A DNA stretch of 64,000 nt. Source: RPQJ01 sp963746325 (lineage in GTDB: Bacteria > Pseudomonadota > Gammaproteobacteria > Steroidobacterales > Steroidobacteraceae). The position numbers were made by a program, and so were the translations under genes. Positions 38,404 through 47,483 of this stretch are shown in pieces. The notes below the pieces were generated by a model. That model was given only the letters and a program-made list of their open reading frames with translations, did not search any database and was not told where the DNA came from. The stretch spans positions 496,001 through 560,000 of the forward strand of contig CAVVBC010000005.1 of assembly GCA_963746325.1 (NCBI GenBank). The letters run 5' to 3'. Each line of letters begins with the position of its first letter. Within the stretch, counting starts at the first letter, position 1.

Positions 38404-39500
38404 TCGCGATGCCTCTGGACGCGGAAACCTTCGCGCGCGACGAGCGCATCGCGTCGTGCGAGCTCGAGATCGTGCTGCACCATTTCGTCGACGAGTTCGT
38501 CGAAACTGGTGCGCGGCGTCCACCCGAGCTTCGCTCGCGCCTTGGACGGGTCGCCGAGCAGCGTGTCCACTTCGGCCGGACGGAAGTAGCGCGGATCGAT
38601 GCGCACGACCGCGCGGCCGCTGTCGGAGTCGATCGCATGCTCGTCGAGCCCGGAACCCTGCCAGCGCAGTGGCATTTGCAGCCGCTTTGCCACGGCCTCG
38701 ACGAAGTCACGCACCGAACGCTGCTCGCCAGTGGCGATCACGAAGTCATCGGGTTCCGCTTGCTGCAGCATCAGCCATTGCGCTTCGACATAGTCGCGGG
38801 CATGGCCCCAGTCGCGGCGCGCTTCAAGGTTGCCGAGGTACAGGCAGTCGTCGAGCCCTTCGCGCACCCGGGCGAGCCCGCGCGTGATCTTGCGCGACAC
38901 GAAGGTCTCACCGCGCAGCGGCGACTCGTGGTTGAAGAGAATGCCGTTGCAGGCGTACAGCCCATACGACTCGCGATAGTTGACCGTGATCCAGTACGCG
39001 TAGACCTTGGCCGCACCGTACGGCGAGCGCGGGTGGAACGGCGTCGTCTCGCGCTGCGGCACCTCGGCAACCTTGCCGAACATCTCGGAGGTCGCGGCCT
39101 GATAGAAGCGGGTCTTGCGCTCGAGCCCGAGCATGCGGACCGCCTCGAGCAATCGCAGCGTGCCCAACCCGTCGGCGTTGGCCGTGTACTCGGGCGTCTC
39201 GAACGAGACGGCGACGTGGCTCTGCGCACCGAGGTTGTAGATTTCATCCGGCTGGACCAGTTGCACGATCCGGATCAGGTTCGAGGCGTCGGTGAGGTCG
39301 CCGTAGTGCAGCACGAAGCGACGGCCGGCCTCGTGCGGATCCTGGTACAGGTGATCCACCCGCTCGGTATTGAAGGACGACGCGCGGCGCTTCACGCCGT
39401 GCACTTCATAGCCCTTCGCCAGCAGGAACTCGGCCAGGTAGGCGCCGTCCTGCCCGGTGATGCCTGTAATCAGGGCGCGTTTGACGTGATCTTTCTGCAT
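38400..39500 (-). CDS. gmd: GDP-mannose 4,6-dehydratase
   Basis: 366 residues, full length. GITGQDGAYLAEFLLAKGYE (NADP loop), VHGVKRRASSFNTERVDHLY, YNLGAQSHVAVSFETPEYTA, ATSEMFGKVAEVPQRETTPF (catalytic Thr/Glu), SPYGAAKVYAYWITVNYRE (Y-x3-K) and LEARRDWGHARDYVEAQWLM are all signature stretches. It makes GDP-4-keto-6-deoxymannose from GDP-mannose, the substrate of the following fcl product. ATG start. Confidence 0.95.
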   Translation of the reverse strand: MQKDHVKRALITGITGQDGAYLAEFLLAKGYEVHGVKRRASSFNTERVDHLYQDPHEAGRRFVLHYGDLTDASNLIRIVQLVQPDEIYNLGAQSHVAVSFETPEYTANADGLGTLRLLEAVRMLGLERKTRFYQAATSEMFGKVAEVPQRETTPFHPRSPYGAAKVYAYWITVNYRESYGLYACNGILFNHESPLRGETFVSRKITRGLARVREGLDDCLYLGNLEARRDWGHARDYVEAQWLMLQQAEPDDFVIATGEQRSVRDFVEAVAKRLQMPLRWQGSGLDEHAIDSDSGRAVVRIDPRYFRPAEVDTLLGDPSKARAKLGWTPRTSFDELVDEMVQHDLELARRDALVAREGFRVQRHRE

Positions 39501-39562
39501 GAATTCCCGGGCTCTATGCGAGGCAAATGGGATGGCGCCGACGCCGTATCGCTATTCTATAT

Positions 39563-40042
39563 CTATGCGCGCAGGCCCTGATGCCCCTCGCCTGCTGCAA
39601 CCGTCGATGCCTGTGGCGACTGCTGCAACCACTCGTTTCCGGCCAACTCGCTCGTCCGCGTCGTCCACCGCGGCTGCGCCTGCGACAGGCGACACACCTC
39701 GTCGAACAGGAAGTTCTGCGCGCGAACGATCGCGCTGCGGGCCTGCGGCGAATCCTGCTCGAAGGGACTGAAGTCGAGCAGCTCAAGCACCCGGCAGACC
39801 ACGACTCGCACTCGAGCTACCTGCGCGGCGCTGCACAGGGCCTGCCAGCGCGTGGAGTCGCAATGGTCGGCCAGCAGCACGAGTTCGAGCCGCAGGGCCT
39901 GCGCCCTGAGCTCGGCCCGTCGCCGTGAGCCCGGCGAGCCGTCGTCGTCTGCGCCGGTCGCGCCGAGCAGCGCCTCCATTTCCGCCCATAAATTGGCGAG
40001 CAAAGCGACGAAACTGCAGTCGAACGTACCCGAGAGCGACAT
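39563..40042 (-). CDS. Hypothetical protein
   Basis: 159 residues, not recognised. The N-terminal part is helical with an aromatic/acidic opening (FDCSFVALLANLWAEMEALL), followed by RLELVLLADHCDSTRWQALC and an AQVARVRVVVCRVLELLDFS helix. Four cysteines and no signal or membrane segment. It lies 62 bp upstream of gmd in the same direction. A competing plus-strand frame over the same bases has Arg-rich composition and is less convincing. Probably real, function unknown. Confidence 0.5.
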   Translation of the reverse strand: MSLSGTFDCSFVALLANLWAEMEALLGATGADDDGSPGSRRRAELRAQALRLELVLLADHCDSTRWQALCSAAQVARVRVVVCRVLELLDFSPFEQDSPQARSAIVRAQNFLFDEVCRLSQAQPRWTTRTSELAGNEWLQQSPQASTVAAGEGHQGLRA

Positions 40043-40124
40043 GTGAGCACGCTAACGGCCAAACATGACAGCAAACCTGCAGCGAGGCTGCACGATCGCG
40101 ACGGCCCCGCACGGTCGCCGCCGG

Positions 40125-41714
40125 TCAGGCCGGCTTGACGCCCGGCTGACCCGCTTCCACGACGAACGACGCCTGGATCGAACGTCCGGCATCCGGCCGC
40201 GTGACGGATTCCATCGCGACGAGATCAACCAGCAGCCGGTTCCGGTCCAAGTCGAGCCTCAGGTAACCCCGCCGCTCGCTGTTGGCCCACTGGATGGCCG
40301 GGTTCTCCTGTCGCCGCGAATCGAGTTGGGCCTGCGGCAAGGCCTGCGACGTGATCGACGTGGTCGTGAACTCGGACGCGACAACGTGCGATTCGGGATC
40401 CGTGGGTTCGCGCTGCAGGTTGGCTGCGAGGAATGCGTGAATGTCGCCGCTGAAGAACACTGGGTTCGTTGCACCGCTGCGGACGGTCGACTCCAGCAGC
40501 CGCCGTCGCGCCGCGGGGTAGCCGTTCCAGCCGTCCGTCCAGAACTGCTCGCCCGGTCCGGGCTGCTCGTCGATGTAGGCGATGACGGTGCCCTCGGCCG
40601 TGAGATTCCATAACGACTTGCTAGCGGCCAGCTGCGCCTCGAACCAGCTCTCCTGCTGCGCACCGAGCTTGGTGCGCTCCGGCAACCAGAGGTCGGAACA
40701 ATCCTTGACCCGGTTCGCGCCACGTCGGCCCAGACGCGGACAGGCCTGCGGCGACCGATACTGGCGCTCGTCGAGCGTGACGACTTGGGCCAGCGAGCCG
40801 AATGCATTGCTCGCATACAGACGCATCGACGCCCCGAACGGCACTGCACGGCGCGGCAGCGGCAGGTGCTCGTAGTACGCCTGGTACGCCGCGGCCCGTC
40901 GCGCGAGGAAGAGTTCCGGCACATCGTCTTCTTCCGATAGGGCATCGGCGTAGTCGTTGTCGACCTCGTGATCGTCCCAGGTCACGATCCACGGGCACAT
41001 GGCATGGGCTGCGGCCAGGTCTCGATCCGTTCGATAAAGCGCGTGACGCGCCCGATAGTCGTCCAGCGTGTAGCACTCCGGCGACCCGTGGCTGCGGACC
41101 AGGTCGCGGCCCCAGCTTCTTTCGTAAATGTAGTCCCCTACATGCAGCACCAGATCGAGATCGTCGTCGAGCATGTGACGGTATGCGGCGAAGTACCCGT
41201 GCTCGTATTGCTGGCATGAAGCCACCGCCATGCGCAGGCGGGCGTTCGGAGATCCGGCTGCGGGCGCCGTGCGAGTGCGGCCGGCGACGCTGCGGGCATT
41301 GCCCGCAGTGAAGCGATACCAATAGGTCGTCGCCGGATCGAGCCCCTCGATCTCAGCATGCACCGAATGCGCCCAGTCGGGCTCGGCATAGGCTGTACCC
41401 TGTCGCACACCCTTGCGGAAGGATTCGTCGGTGGCAATTTCCCACCGCACCGGCACGACAGCCTCTGACATACCACCACCGGGGGCCAACGGCTCGGGCG
41501 CGAGCCGTGTCCACAACACGATCGACGTGGCGCCGGGGTACCCCGAGGCAACGCCAAGCGTGAACGGATCGGTGGCGAACTTAGGCACAGCTGTGGCGCG
41601 CGCGATTCCCGGCGCCGCCAATCCCGCGAGGCCCGTCGCCGCAAGTCCCAGCAGCAGGCTGCGCCGCTCGCGTGAAAACCGCGGCTGGCGGGATCGTGGC
41701 CTGGCATCCGTCAT
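40125..41714 (-). CDS. PhoD-like alkaline phosphatase / phosphodiesterase, Tat-exported
   Basis: 529 residues from the ATG at 41714. The signal has twin arginines (RERRSLLLGLAATGLAGLAA), so folded export by Tat is expected. A PhoD_N fibronectin-like domain (FTLGVASGYPGATSIVLWTR, GLDPATTYWYRFTAG) precedes the metallophosphatase: VASCQQYEHGYFAAYRHM, LHVGDYIYERSWG, IVTWDDHEVDNDYAD, VTLDERQYRSPQACP and FFSGDIHAFLAANL hold the Fe/Ca ligands. It probably releases phosphate from extracellular phosphodiesters in the periplasm or outside. 82 bp separate it from the next gene on the same strand. Confidence 0.92.
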   Translation of the reverse strand: MTDARPRSRQPRFSRERRSLLLGLAATGLAGLAAPGIARATAVPKFATDPFTLGVASGYPGATSIVLWTRLAPEPLAPGGGMSEAVVPVRWEIATDESFRKGVRQGTAYAEPDWAHSVHAEIEGLDPATTYWYRFTAGNARSVAGRTRTAPAAGSPNARLRMAVASCQQYEHGYFAAYRHMLDDDLDLVLHVGDYIYERSWGRDLVRSHGSPECYTLDDYRARHALYRTDRDLAAAHAMCPWIVTWDDHEVDNDYADALSEEDDVPELFLARRAAAYQAYYEHLPLPRRAVPFGASMRLYASNAFGSLAQVVTLDERQYRSPQACPRLGRRGANRVKDCSDLWLPERTKLGAQQESWFEAQLAASKSLWNLTAEGTVIAYIDEQPGPGEQFWTDGWNGYPAARRRLLESTVRSGATNPVFFSGDIHAFLAANLQREPTDPESHVVASEFTTTSITSQALPQAQLDSRRQENPAIQWANSERRGYLRLDLDRNRLLVDLVAMESVTRPDAGRSIQASFVVEAGQPGVKPA

Positions 41715-41746
41715 GTCCGCTCCACCATCGGCAGGAACTGGCGAGG

Positions 41747-42331
41747 TTAACCAGGTACTGTTGCAGTTGACTGACGGTCGAGCCACTCGGCGCGTTCGAT
41801 CGCGTACTTGACGGCGGCCCGCTCAGACTCGCTGCGGCCATCGATGACATCCTGGGCGTAAACGAATGCACCGGCACGCCGCAGCCCGCACTTTTCCATC
41901 ACTCGTTGCGACGCGCGATTGCCGAGCAGCGTGCGGGCCGAGACCCGCTGGATGCCGAGCCCTGCGAAGCCGTGCTGGAGCAATGCACGGGCGCCCTCGG
42001 TCGCGTAGCCCTGGCCCCACGCGGCCTGCTGGAAGCGATAGCCGAGTTCGACATACGCGGGCTCGAGGCGATCGTCGCGCAGATGCAACCAGCCGAGAAA
42101 TTCGCCGGTGTCGCGGCGCTCGGCGGCAAAGTAGCCGAGCCCGGGCTGCGCCGCGTAGATCGCGAGCCAGCGCGGCAGGTACGTCGCCACATACGCCTCG
42201 CGTGGCGTGGGCTTGCCGTACGTGATGTAGCGCATCACCTGCGGATCGGCGTCGAGGGCGACGAGCAGGTCGACGTCGGCTGCGGTGAAGCGGCGCAGCC
42301 GCAGCCGGTGGGTCTCAAGTAGGATGTGCAC
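41747..42331 (-). CDS. GNAT N-acetyltransferase (RimJ/RimL-like)
   Basis: 194 residues. Opens LLETHRLRLRRFTAADVDLL, the usual RimJ/RimL start, and has the acetyl-CoA loop region YRFQQAAWGQGYATEGARAL (Q/R-x2-G-x-G/A variant) and NRASQRVMEKCGLRRAGAFV. It transfers an acetyl group to an amine, perhaps of a protein N-terminus or small molecule; target unknown. It is divergent from ltaE with only 26 bp between the starts, so their promoters must overlap the genes. Confidence 0.85.
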   Translation of the reverse strand: MHILLETHRLRLRRFTAADVDLLVALDADPQVMRYITYGKPTPREAYVATYLPRWLAIYAAQPGLGYFAAERRDTGEFLGWLHLRDDRLEPAYVELGYRFQQAAWGQGYATEGARALLQHGFAGLGIQRVSARTLLGNRASQRVMEKCGLRRAGAFVYAQDVIDGRSESERAAVKYAIERAEWLDRQSTATVPG

Positions 42332-42357
42332 GTCGATTCATCCGGTGGCGTGGCCCC

Positions 42358-43395
42358 ATGAGCACAGCAGTCTACGATTTCCGCAGCGACAACGTCGGGG
42401 GCGTCGCCCCTGAACTGTTCGAGGCCCTGCTCGCTGCAAACGCCGGCGCTGCGGCCCCGTACGGCGACGACGATTGCACGCGCGCGATGACGGCGCAGTT
42501 CCAGCGCGTCTTCGAACACGCCGGTCTCAATGCAATCCCGGTATCGACCGGCACGGGTGCCAACGCAGTCGCGCTCGCAGCGCTCGCCAATCCGTACGGC
42601 GCGATCTATTGCCACGAGACCGCGCACATCAACGTGTACGAGTGCGGCGCGCCCGAATTCTTCACGGGCGCGAAACTCGTCGGCTTGCGCGGCTCAGGCT
42701 ACAAGCTCGATGCCGCGCACCTCGACGCCGAGCTCGCCCTCGCCGGGCGCGGCAACCCGACGCGCGCGCAGCCGTTTGCGCTCAACATCACGCAGCCCAC
42801 GGACTTCGGCACGCTGTATTCGGTCGCCGAGATCGCTGCGTTGTGCGAGGTCGCGCACCGCCACGGCCTGCAAGTCCACCTCGATGGCGCACGGTTCGCC
42901 AATGCCATCGCCGCGCTCGGCTGCACGCCGGCGGCGATGACCTGGCGCGCAGGCGTCGACATCGTTTCGTTCGGCGCCACCAAGAACGGGGCCATGAATG
43001 CCGAGGCGATCCTCGTTTTCAATGGCGAGGTCGCCGCTCGCCTGCCCTACCTGATGAAACGTGGCGGCCAGGTCGTGTCGAAGGCGCGTTTCATCTCGGC
43101 GCAGCTCGCGCGCTACCTCGAGGACACGCGCTGGCTCGACCGCGCGCGACAGGCCAACGCCAACGCCGCAGCGCTGGCGGCCCGGCTGCGCGCGATCCCT
43201 GGCGTGGAGCTGATCGGCGCAGTCGAGGTCAACATGGTGTTCGCCCGTTTGCCGGAAGCGGCCGTGGCGGCGCTCGATCGCGGCCCGTTCCGCTACTACA
43301 AGCTCGGGCGCGACCAGCGCTTCGTCTGCCGGCACGACCTCGAGCAGGAGGGCATGGACTTGCTGGTACGAACCGTCACGGAAGCTCTGGCATGA
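42358..43395 (+). CDS. ltaE: Low-specificity L-threonine aldolase
   Basis: 345 residues, a fold-type I PLP enzyme. YDFRSDNVGGVAPELFEALL at the start, the substrate-site segment AAPYGDDDCTRAM, VSTGTGANAVALAAL (cofactor phosphate), VHLDGARFANAIAALG (Asp binding the PLP ring nitrogen) and VSFGATKNGAMNAEAILVF, where Lys forms the Schiff base. It cleaves threonine/allothreonine to glycine and acetaldehyde. The stop overlaps the next ATG (ATGA). ATG start; no ribosome site stronger than GGTGG nearby. Confidence 0.92.
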   Translation: MSTAVYDFRSDNVGGVAPELFEALLAANAGAAAPYGDDDCTRAMTAQFQRVFEHAGLNAIPVSTGTGANAVALAALANPYGAIYCHETAHINVYECGAPEFFTGAKLVGLRGSGYKLDAAHLDAELALAGRGNPTRAQPFALNITQPTDFGTLYSVAEIAALCEVAHRHGLQVHLDGARFANAIAALGCTPAAMTWRAGVDIVSFGATKNGAMNAEAILVFNGEVAARLPYLMKRGGQVVSKARFISAQLARYLEDTRWLDRARQANANAAALAARLRAIPGVELIGAVEVNMVFARLPEAAVAALDRGPFRYYKLGRDQRFVCRHDLEQEGMDLLVRTVTEALA

Positions 43396-44264
43396 CGCAG
43401 CTGCTGCGGCGCCTGGGCCGATCAATGACTCGTGGCGCCCGTGTACGGGCGCGAATCCTGTTGCTCGCTGTGCTGCTGGCACCTGCCCTGCACGCCCAGT
43501 CGCTCGAGACGATCCCGCTGCACTTCCGCACCGCGGAAGACCTGCTGCCGGTGCTGCAGCCGCTCGTGCCGCCGGGCGCCGCACTGAGCGGCACGGGCGA
43601 CCTGTTGCTCCTGCGCGCGGATGCGGCCACTGTGGAGCAGCTGCGCGCGGTCATTGCCTCGCTCGATCGCGCGCCGCGCCAGCTGCTGATCACCGTCGGC
43701 CAGGCCACGAACATGAGCGGTGGCGGCACCACGGTCCGCGGCTCCGGCAGCGTTGGTTCAGGCGACGTCCAGGTCGGGGTCAATCGGCCGCCGCAGGCGG
43801 ACAGCGGCGTCAGCGTTGCGGTTCGCAGCGGCACAGGCAGCGACGGCCTGCGTAACGTCTCCAGCGTGCGGGCGCTGGAGGGACACGAGAGCTTCATCGC
43901 GCTCGGCCAGTCCCGCCCGGTCACCTCGACCACCGTGACCCAGGGCGGCTTGTTTCCACCCGTCGTTACGCAAACGACGGATTACCGCGACGTGCAATCA
44001 GGCTTTTATGCAACGCCGCGAGTCAACGGCGAGCGGGTAACGCTCGAGATTTCGCCACGCCAGCAGCGCCTGTCGGACGGTCGTCTGCCCACCGCAACGA
44101 GCAGCAGCGTAGTGACCACGGTGACGGGACGCCTCGGCGAATGGATACAGATTGGTGGCAGTTCCGCGTCTGAGACCACGTCCAGACGCGGTTTGGGCAC
44201 CTGGGGCAGTGGATCCGATTTGACGCAGTACTCAGCTTGGGTCAAGGTGGACGAGATTCGCTGA
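43392..44264 (+). CDS. Orphan secretin-N-like (NolW/GspD N-domain) exported protein
   Basis: 290 residues. Signal peptide (RILLLAVLLAPALHAQ). Residues about 40-95 (LETIPLHFRTAEDLLPVLQP, then GTGDLLLLRADAATVEQLRA and VIASLDRAPRQLLITVGQAT) match the secretin_N fold used by type II/IV secretins. The Gly/Ser-rich centre and the part after it (VNGERVTLEISPRQQRLSD, GRLGEWIQIGG) look like the start of a secretin but stop before the pore-forming C-terminal barrel. So it should not form a channel alone. It is translationally coupled to ltaE by ATGA. Confidence 0.7.
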   Translation: MTQLLRRLGRSMTRGARVRARILLLAVLLAPALHAQSLETIPLHFRTAEDLLPVLQPLVPPGAALSGTGDLLLLRADAATVEQLRAVIASLDRAPRQLLITVGQATNMSGGGTTVRGSGSVGSGDVQVGVNRPPQADSGVSVAVRSGTGSDGLRNVSSVRALEGHESFIALGQSRPVTSTTVTQGGLFPPVVTQTTDYRDVQSGFYATPRVNGERVTLEISPRQQRLSDGRLPTATSSSVVTTVTGRLGEWIQIGGSSASETTSRRGLGTWGSGSDLTQYSAWVKVDEIR

Positions 44265-44302
44265 AGGGTTTCCGTCAACCCGTATTTACCACAGGGCCAG
44301 GG

Positions 44303-45265
44303 ATGAACAACTCCACCGCGATTGGCCAGCAGCCGCTGGCAGGGCTGGTCGTCGCCGTCGTCGGCGCCGGCCGCATCGGGTCCGAGGTCATCCGCAACCT
44401 GGGCCTCATGGGAATCGGTCGCATCGACGTCTACGAACGCGATCGGCGTGCGGCCGACCCGCTCCGCAGTCGCTATACGGTCTACGAAGGCGATTTCTGG
44501 GACACGCTCACGCTGGCCCGCCTGCAGGGCTACGATTTCGCGATCAGCACGATCGACACCCATGCCGCTGGCCGGCGCATGAACCACAAATGCCTGCTGG
44601 CCAACGTGAACCTGATCCAGGTATCGACCGCCAGCACCCTGGCCCGCGTCAGCGCCTATCCGTTCGGTTTACGCGACGACGTGGGCTGCGCCGAGTGCGG
44701 CTCCGCCGGGAGTGCTGCCATTTCGCTCCCACTTGCTTCGCTGCGGATGTCGGTCGACGACAACCCCTGCAAGACCGCGACCGCGTTGGCGGCAGACGTT
44801 GCCGTCACGAGCGCCGCGGGTGCCGTAGCGGCTGCCCTCCTGGCGCGCATCGCTGCCGGATCGCAGGGTTCAGTGGCGCGCACGGCCACCCTGGACGCGA
44901 CCCTGGGCCAGGGCACCTCCATGGAGATCCAGCGCGACCCGCATTGCCCGCGCTGCGCGAACCTGCAGCGTCCCGTGCCCATCGTGCACACGCGCAATCG
45001 CTGGGATGTCACCGCCGGCGTCGCCGCGGCCTGCCCCGACGTGTTCAACCAGCGTCTCGAGCTCAGCGACGACATCGCCGGAATGACGCACGGCTCGTGC
45101 TGCCTGCATGAACTGTCCGCGCGTTTTAACGGTGGACCCATTCCGGCCAAGTTCGCGCTGACCGAAGTCGACGGCCGCACGATCTGTCTCGCCTTCGAGG
45201 ACTGCACGGTCGGCGATGCGCCGTCGAACTCGCGGGCAACCGCGGGACGACATCCCGCCAACTGA
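44303..45265 (+). CDS. ThiF/E1-like adenylyltransferase-fold protein
   Basis: 320 residues. LVVAVVGAGRIGSEVIRNLG is the ATP-binding Rossmann loop of the E1/ThiF/MoeB family, followed by GIGRIDVYERD. FAISTIDTHAAGRRMNHKCL matches the usual crossover strand and helix. CAEC (about residue 132) and CPRC (about 214) could hold a structural Zn. The N-x4-RQ region that carries the arginine finger in active E1s is not visible (DPLRSRYTVYEGD instead), and no ubiquitin-like, MoaD or ThiS partner is nearby. It may therefore be an atypical member. ATG at 44303 with CAGGG upstream. Confidence 0.72.
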   Translation: MNNSTAIGQQPLAGLVVAVVGAGRIGSEVIRNLGLMGIGRIDVYERDRRAADPLRSRYTVYEGDFWDTLTLARLQGYDFAISTIDTHAAGRRMNHKCLLANVNLIQVSTASTLARVSAYPFGLRDDVGCAECGSAGSAAISLPLASLRMSVDDNPCKTATALAADVAVTSAAGAVAAALLARIAAGSQGSVARTATLDATLGQGTSMEIQRDPHCPRCANLQRPVPIVHTRNRWDVTAGVAAACPDVFNQRLELSDDIAGMTHGSCCLHELSARFNGGPIPAKFALTEVDGRTICLAFEDCTVGDAPSNSRATAGRHPAN

Positions 45266-45271
45266 GGAACT

Positions 45272-45817
45272 TCAGGGCTGCGCTGCCGGCTGCGCGGGTG
45301 ACGTCGTTGCGGCGGGCGGCACGGCCGCGGGCTCCACGGTGAGGCCCGACGACGGCGTGACGGGATGCGGCGCCGCGATGATCTCGAAGCTGTCCGCGAA
45401 ATAATCCGTCTCGCCGAAGCAGTTCGTCGGCAGTCCGCGATGCTCGCGGTAATGGATGCGCACCTGCTGCCCGACCGCCTTGTGCAACTGCGCTGCCACG
45501 GCGGGATCGCGCACGCTGAAATTCCAGATCTGCGGCGCCACTCCACCCACGACGTATTGCGCTACCTCGCCTTCATACGTCTTGCAGATCCACCCGCGCT
45601 TGGAAAATTTCTGCAGCACGCCGGCGCGCTCGCCGTCCGAGTAGCTCCACCAGAGCATGAACATCGTATAGAGCGCGATCAGCAGCACCGCGCCCAGCAT
45701 GCTGCCCCAGAACCAGGAACGGAAGCTGCGTCGCGGCGGCTTGGCGGCGGGCGGTGGCGGCGCGCCGGTCGCAGTGGTGGACGTGGCTGGGCGCGCGGCG
45801 GCAGGTGTTTCGGCCAT
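45272..45817 (-). CDS. Single-pass membrane protein, conserved hypothetical
   Basis: 181 residues. A Pro/Ala-rich cytoplasmic tail, a membrane helix (MLGAVLLIALYTMFMLWW) and a compact periplasmic domain beginning WSYSDGERAGVLQKFSKRGW, with ICKTYEGEVAQY, WNFSVRDPAVAAQLHKAVGQ and VRIHYREHRGLPTNCFGETD, then a low-complexity Pro/Ala tail. The YSDGERAG-x-LQKFS-x-KG motif is common in uncharacterised proteins of several phyla. It converges on the E1-like gene with a 6-bp gap. Function unknown. Confidence 0.75.
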   Translation of the reverse strand: MAETPAAARPATSTTATGAPPPPAAKPPRRSFRSWFWGSMLGAVLLIALYTMFMLWWSYSDGERAGVLQKFSKRGWICKTYEGEVAQYVVGGVAPQIWNFSVRDPAVAAQLHKAVGQQVRIHYREHRGLPTNCFGETDYFADSFEIIAAPHPVTPSSGLTVEPAAVPPAATTSPAQPAAQP

Positions 45818-45868
45818 GGTCGGGGTTCCTCAGGACGCGGTGATCGTACCAGAGCACTGGGCAACGGC

Positions 45869-47377
45869 CTAAGGTGGAGTCGCGAGGAAGCCCTCGATGC
45901 GCTCGAGCATGTAGGCGTGGAACGGGTTGCTGCGTTGCCGGGTGAGCATCCAGCTGGGCACGTTCAGCACACCGTTCTCGCCGCGGATCTCGAGCCGCCC
46001 GAGCTGCACGTGACGAGTCGTCGCCGGCGCCGCGTAGCCGTAGAGCGGATCGTCGGGAGGAAACGGCAACGCGACGTGCGACAGCGAGAACACGTGGCGC
46101 GGCCAGGCCAGGTCGAGCACACGTTCGGTCATCGCGGCACCCGTAGCGGGCGAACGCCGCTCCTGCACCTGCAGGGTCTGCGCGTTGGCATTGGTGATCA
46201 GCGTCAACGCAAAGGGCCGCTGCGTCTGCGCCAGCAGGCGTCGCGTGAGCGGCGCCGGGTCATTGACCAGCAGGGGTTGCACCACTGCCAGCCGGTTGAC
46301 GTCGAATACCACCAGCTCGTGACCCTCCGGGGTGAGGCGACCGAGCAGCGAGTCGATGACCGCCGGGGCCTGCACCGTCGAATCCACGGTCGAGATGAAA
46401 GCCAGGATCGGCGGCATCTCGGGTACGGGCCCCGACGCTGCCAGCGCCGCGATGCGTCGGCTCAGGCCGCTGGTCAGTCGCTGCGTCTGGCCAGAGGCGT
46501 GGAAGCTGAACGACTGGTACTTGTAGGGATCGATCTCGGGCTCGACCAGCTGCCACGCGGCACGGCCGAAGCCCTGCAGGTCGGAAAGCCCGGTGCGGAT
46601 CCGACCGATCGCCGCCAGTCGCGTGATACCGATCGCGGGCGAGATCAGGACGAGGCCCGCCGGACGCGGCAGCTCCGGGTCAGCGCGCGCGTCGAGCGTG
46701 TAGTTGACTGCAAGCGCCGCGCCATTCGAGTAGCCGACCATGTGGATCGGTCGCGCGGGCCCGAGCGTCGCGCGCAGGTCTTTCATCGCGAGCTTCGTGG
46801 CGGCGGCCAGGTCCTCCACTTCGAAAGTCAGCAGCCCCGATGGCGCCGTGCCGTGGCCCGGCAGGCGCAGGCCCACCACGTGGTAGCCACGGGCGGCGAG
46901 TGCCTGGCCGATGCTGCGCAGGCTGTAGGGTGAATCGGTCAAGCCATGCAACAGCAGCACGCCGCCGACCGGCTCGCCCGCGGGCTGCAGCACGTACGTC
47001 TGGTTCCAGTTGAAGTCCCAGACGCCGGGATCACCGAGACTGCCGAGCGTGTAACGGTTGATGGCCAGCTCGTTCTCGCCCGCCGGAGGCAGCGCGATCT
47101 CAGTCCGGACTTGTTCCAGCAGCTGCTGCTCGCGCGCGCGATATTGCTCGAGCGTGACGATTCGACCACGCTCGAAGTCGTCCGCAGTGAACTCGCTGGC
47201 AAGGCGCTCCCGGTGCCAGGGTTCGAGTGGCGGGCCGGACCACAGGAAGTTGAGGTAAAACCCGATGCCTACCAGCAGCAGGGCCGACAGCAATGAGGCC
47301 GCGGCACGACCGAGCCAACGCAACAGCGCACCCAAATCATTTCTCCCTGCGTTCTGAGAATCGTTCCAGCGAATCAT
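45869..47377 (-). CDS. Alpha/beta hydrolase with N-terminal membrane anchor
   Basis: 502 residues from the ATG at 47377. An N-terminal helix (AAASLLSALLLVGIGFYLNF) anchors a hydrolase domain: VGGVLLLHGLTDSPYSLRSI (oxyanion loop), VVGLRLPGHGTAPSGL, IHMVGYSNGAALAVNYTLDA with the nucleophile elbow G-Y-S-N-G, and PPILAFISTVDSTVQAPAVI, where the acidic residue would lie. A C-terminal His candidate is in RHVFSLSHVALPFPPDD. It could act on an ester or lipid; the substrate is unknown. Divergent from the HhH gene. Confidence 0.82.
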   Translation of the reverse strand: MIRWNDSQNAGRNDLGALLRWLGRAAASLLSALLLVGIGFYLNFLWSGPPLEPWHRERLASEFTADDFERGRIVTLEQYRAREQQLLEQVRTEIALPPAGENELAINRYTLGSLGDPGVWDFNWNQTYVLQPAGEPVGGVLLLHGLTDSPYSLRSIGQALAARGYHVVGLRLPGHGTAPSGLLTFEVEDLAAATKLAMKDLRATLGPARPIHMVGYSNGAALAVNYTLDARADPELPRPAGLVLISPAIGITRLAAIGRIRTGLSDLQGFGRAAWQLVEPEIDPYKYQSFSFHASGQTQRLTSGLSRRIAALAASGPVPEMPPILAFISTVDSTVQAPAVIDSLLGRLTPEGHELVVFDVNRLAVVQPLLVNDPAPLTRRLLAQTQRPFALTLITNANAQTLQVQERRSPATGAAMTERVLDLAWPRHVFSLSHVALPFPPDDPLYGYAAPATTRHVQLGRLEIRGENGVLNVPSWMLTRQRSNPFHAYMLERIEGFLATPP

Positions 47378-47483
47378 AGTCGGTTTCGTGCAGGCCTCGT
47401 AAAACCCGAATGGTGCAGCGCCATGATCGGCGCGAGCATGGCACCCGATATCCAGCTCGCCCGATGGGCGCGACGAACGGGAG

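Noticed and set aside
39527..39928. A plus-strand gene opposite the 39563-40042 hypothetical
   Set aside because: Starts in an AT-rich gap but its product is Arg/Gln-rich without features; the minus-strand reading has a more protein-like composition.
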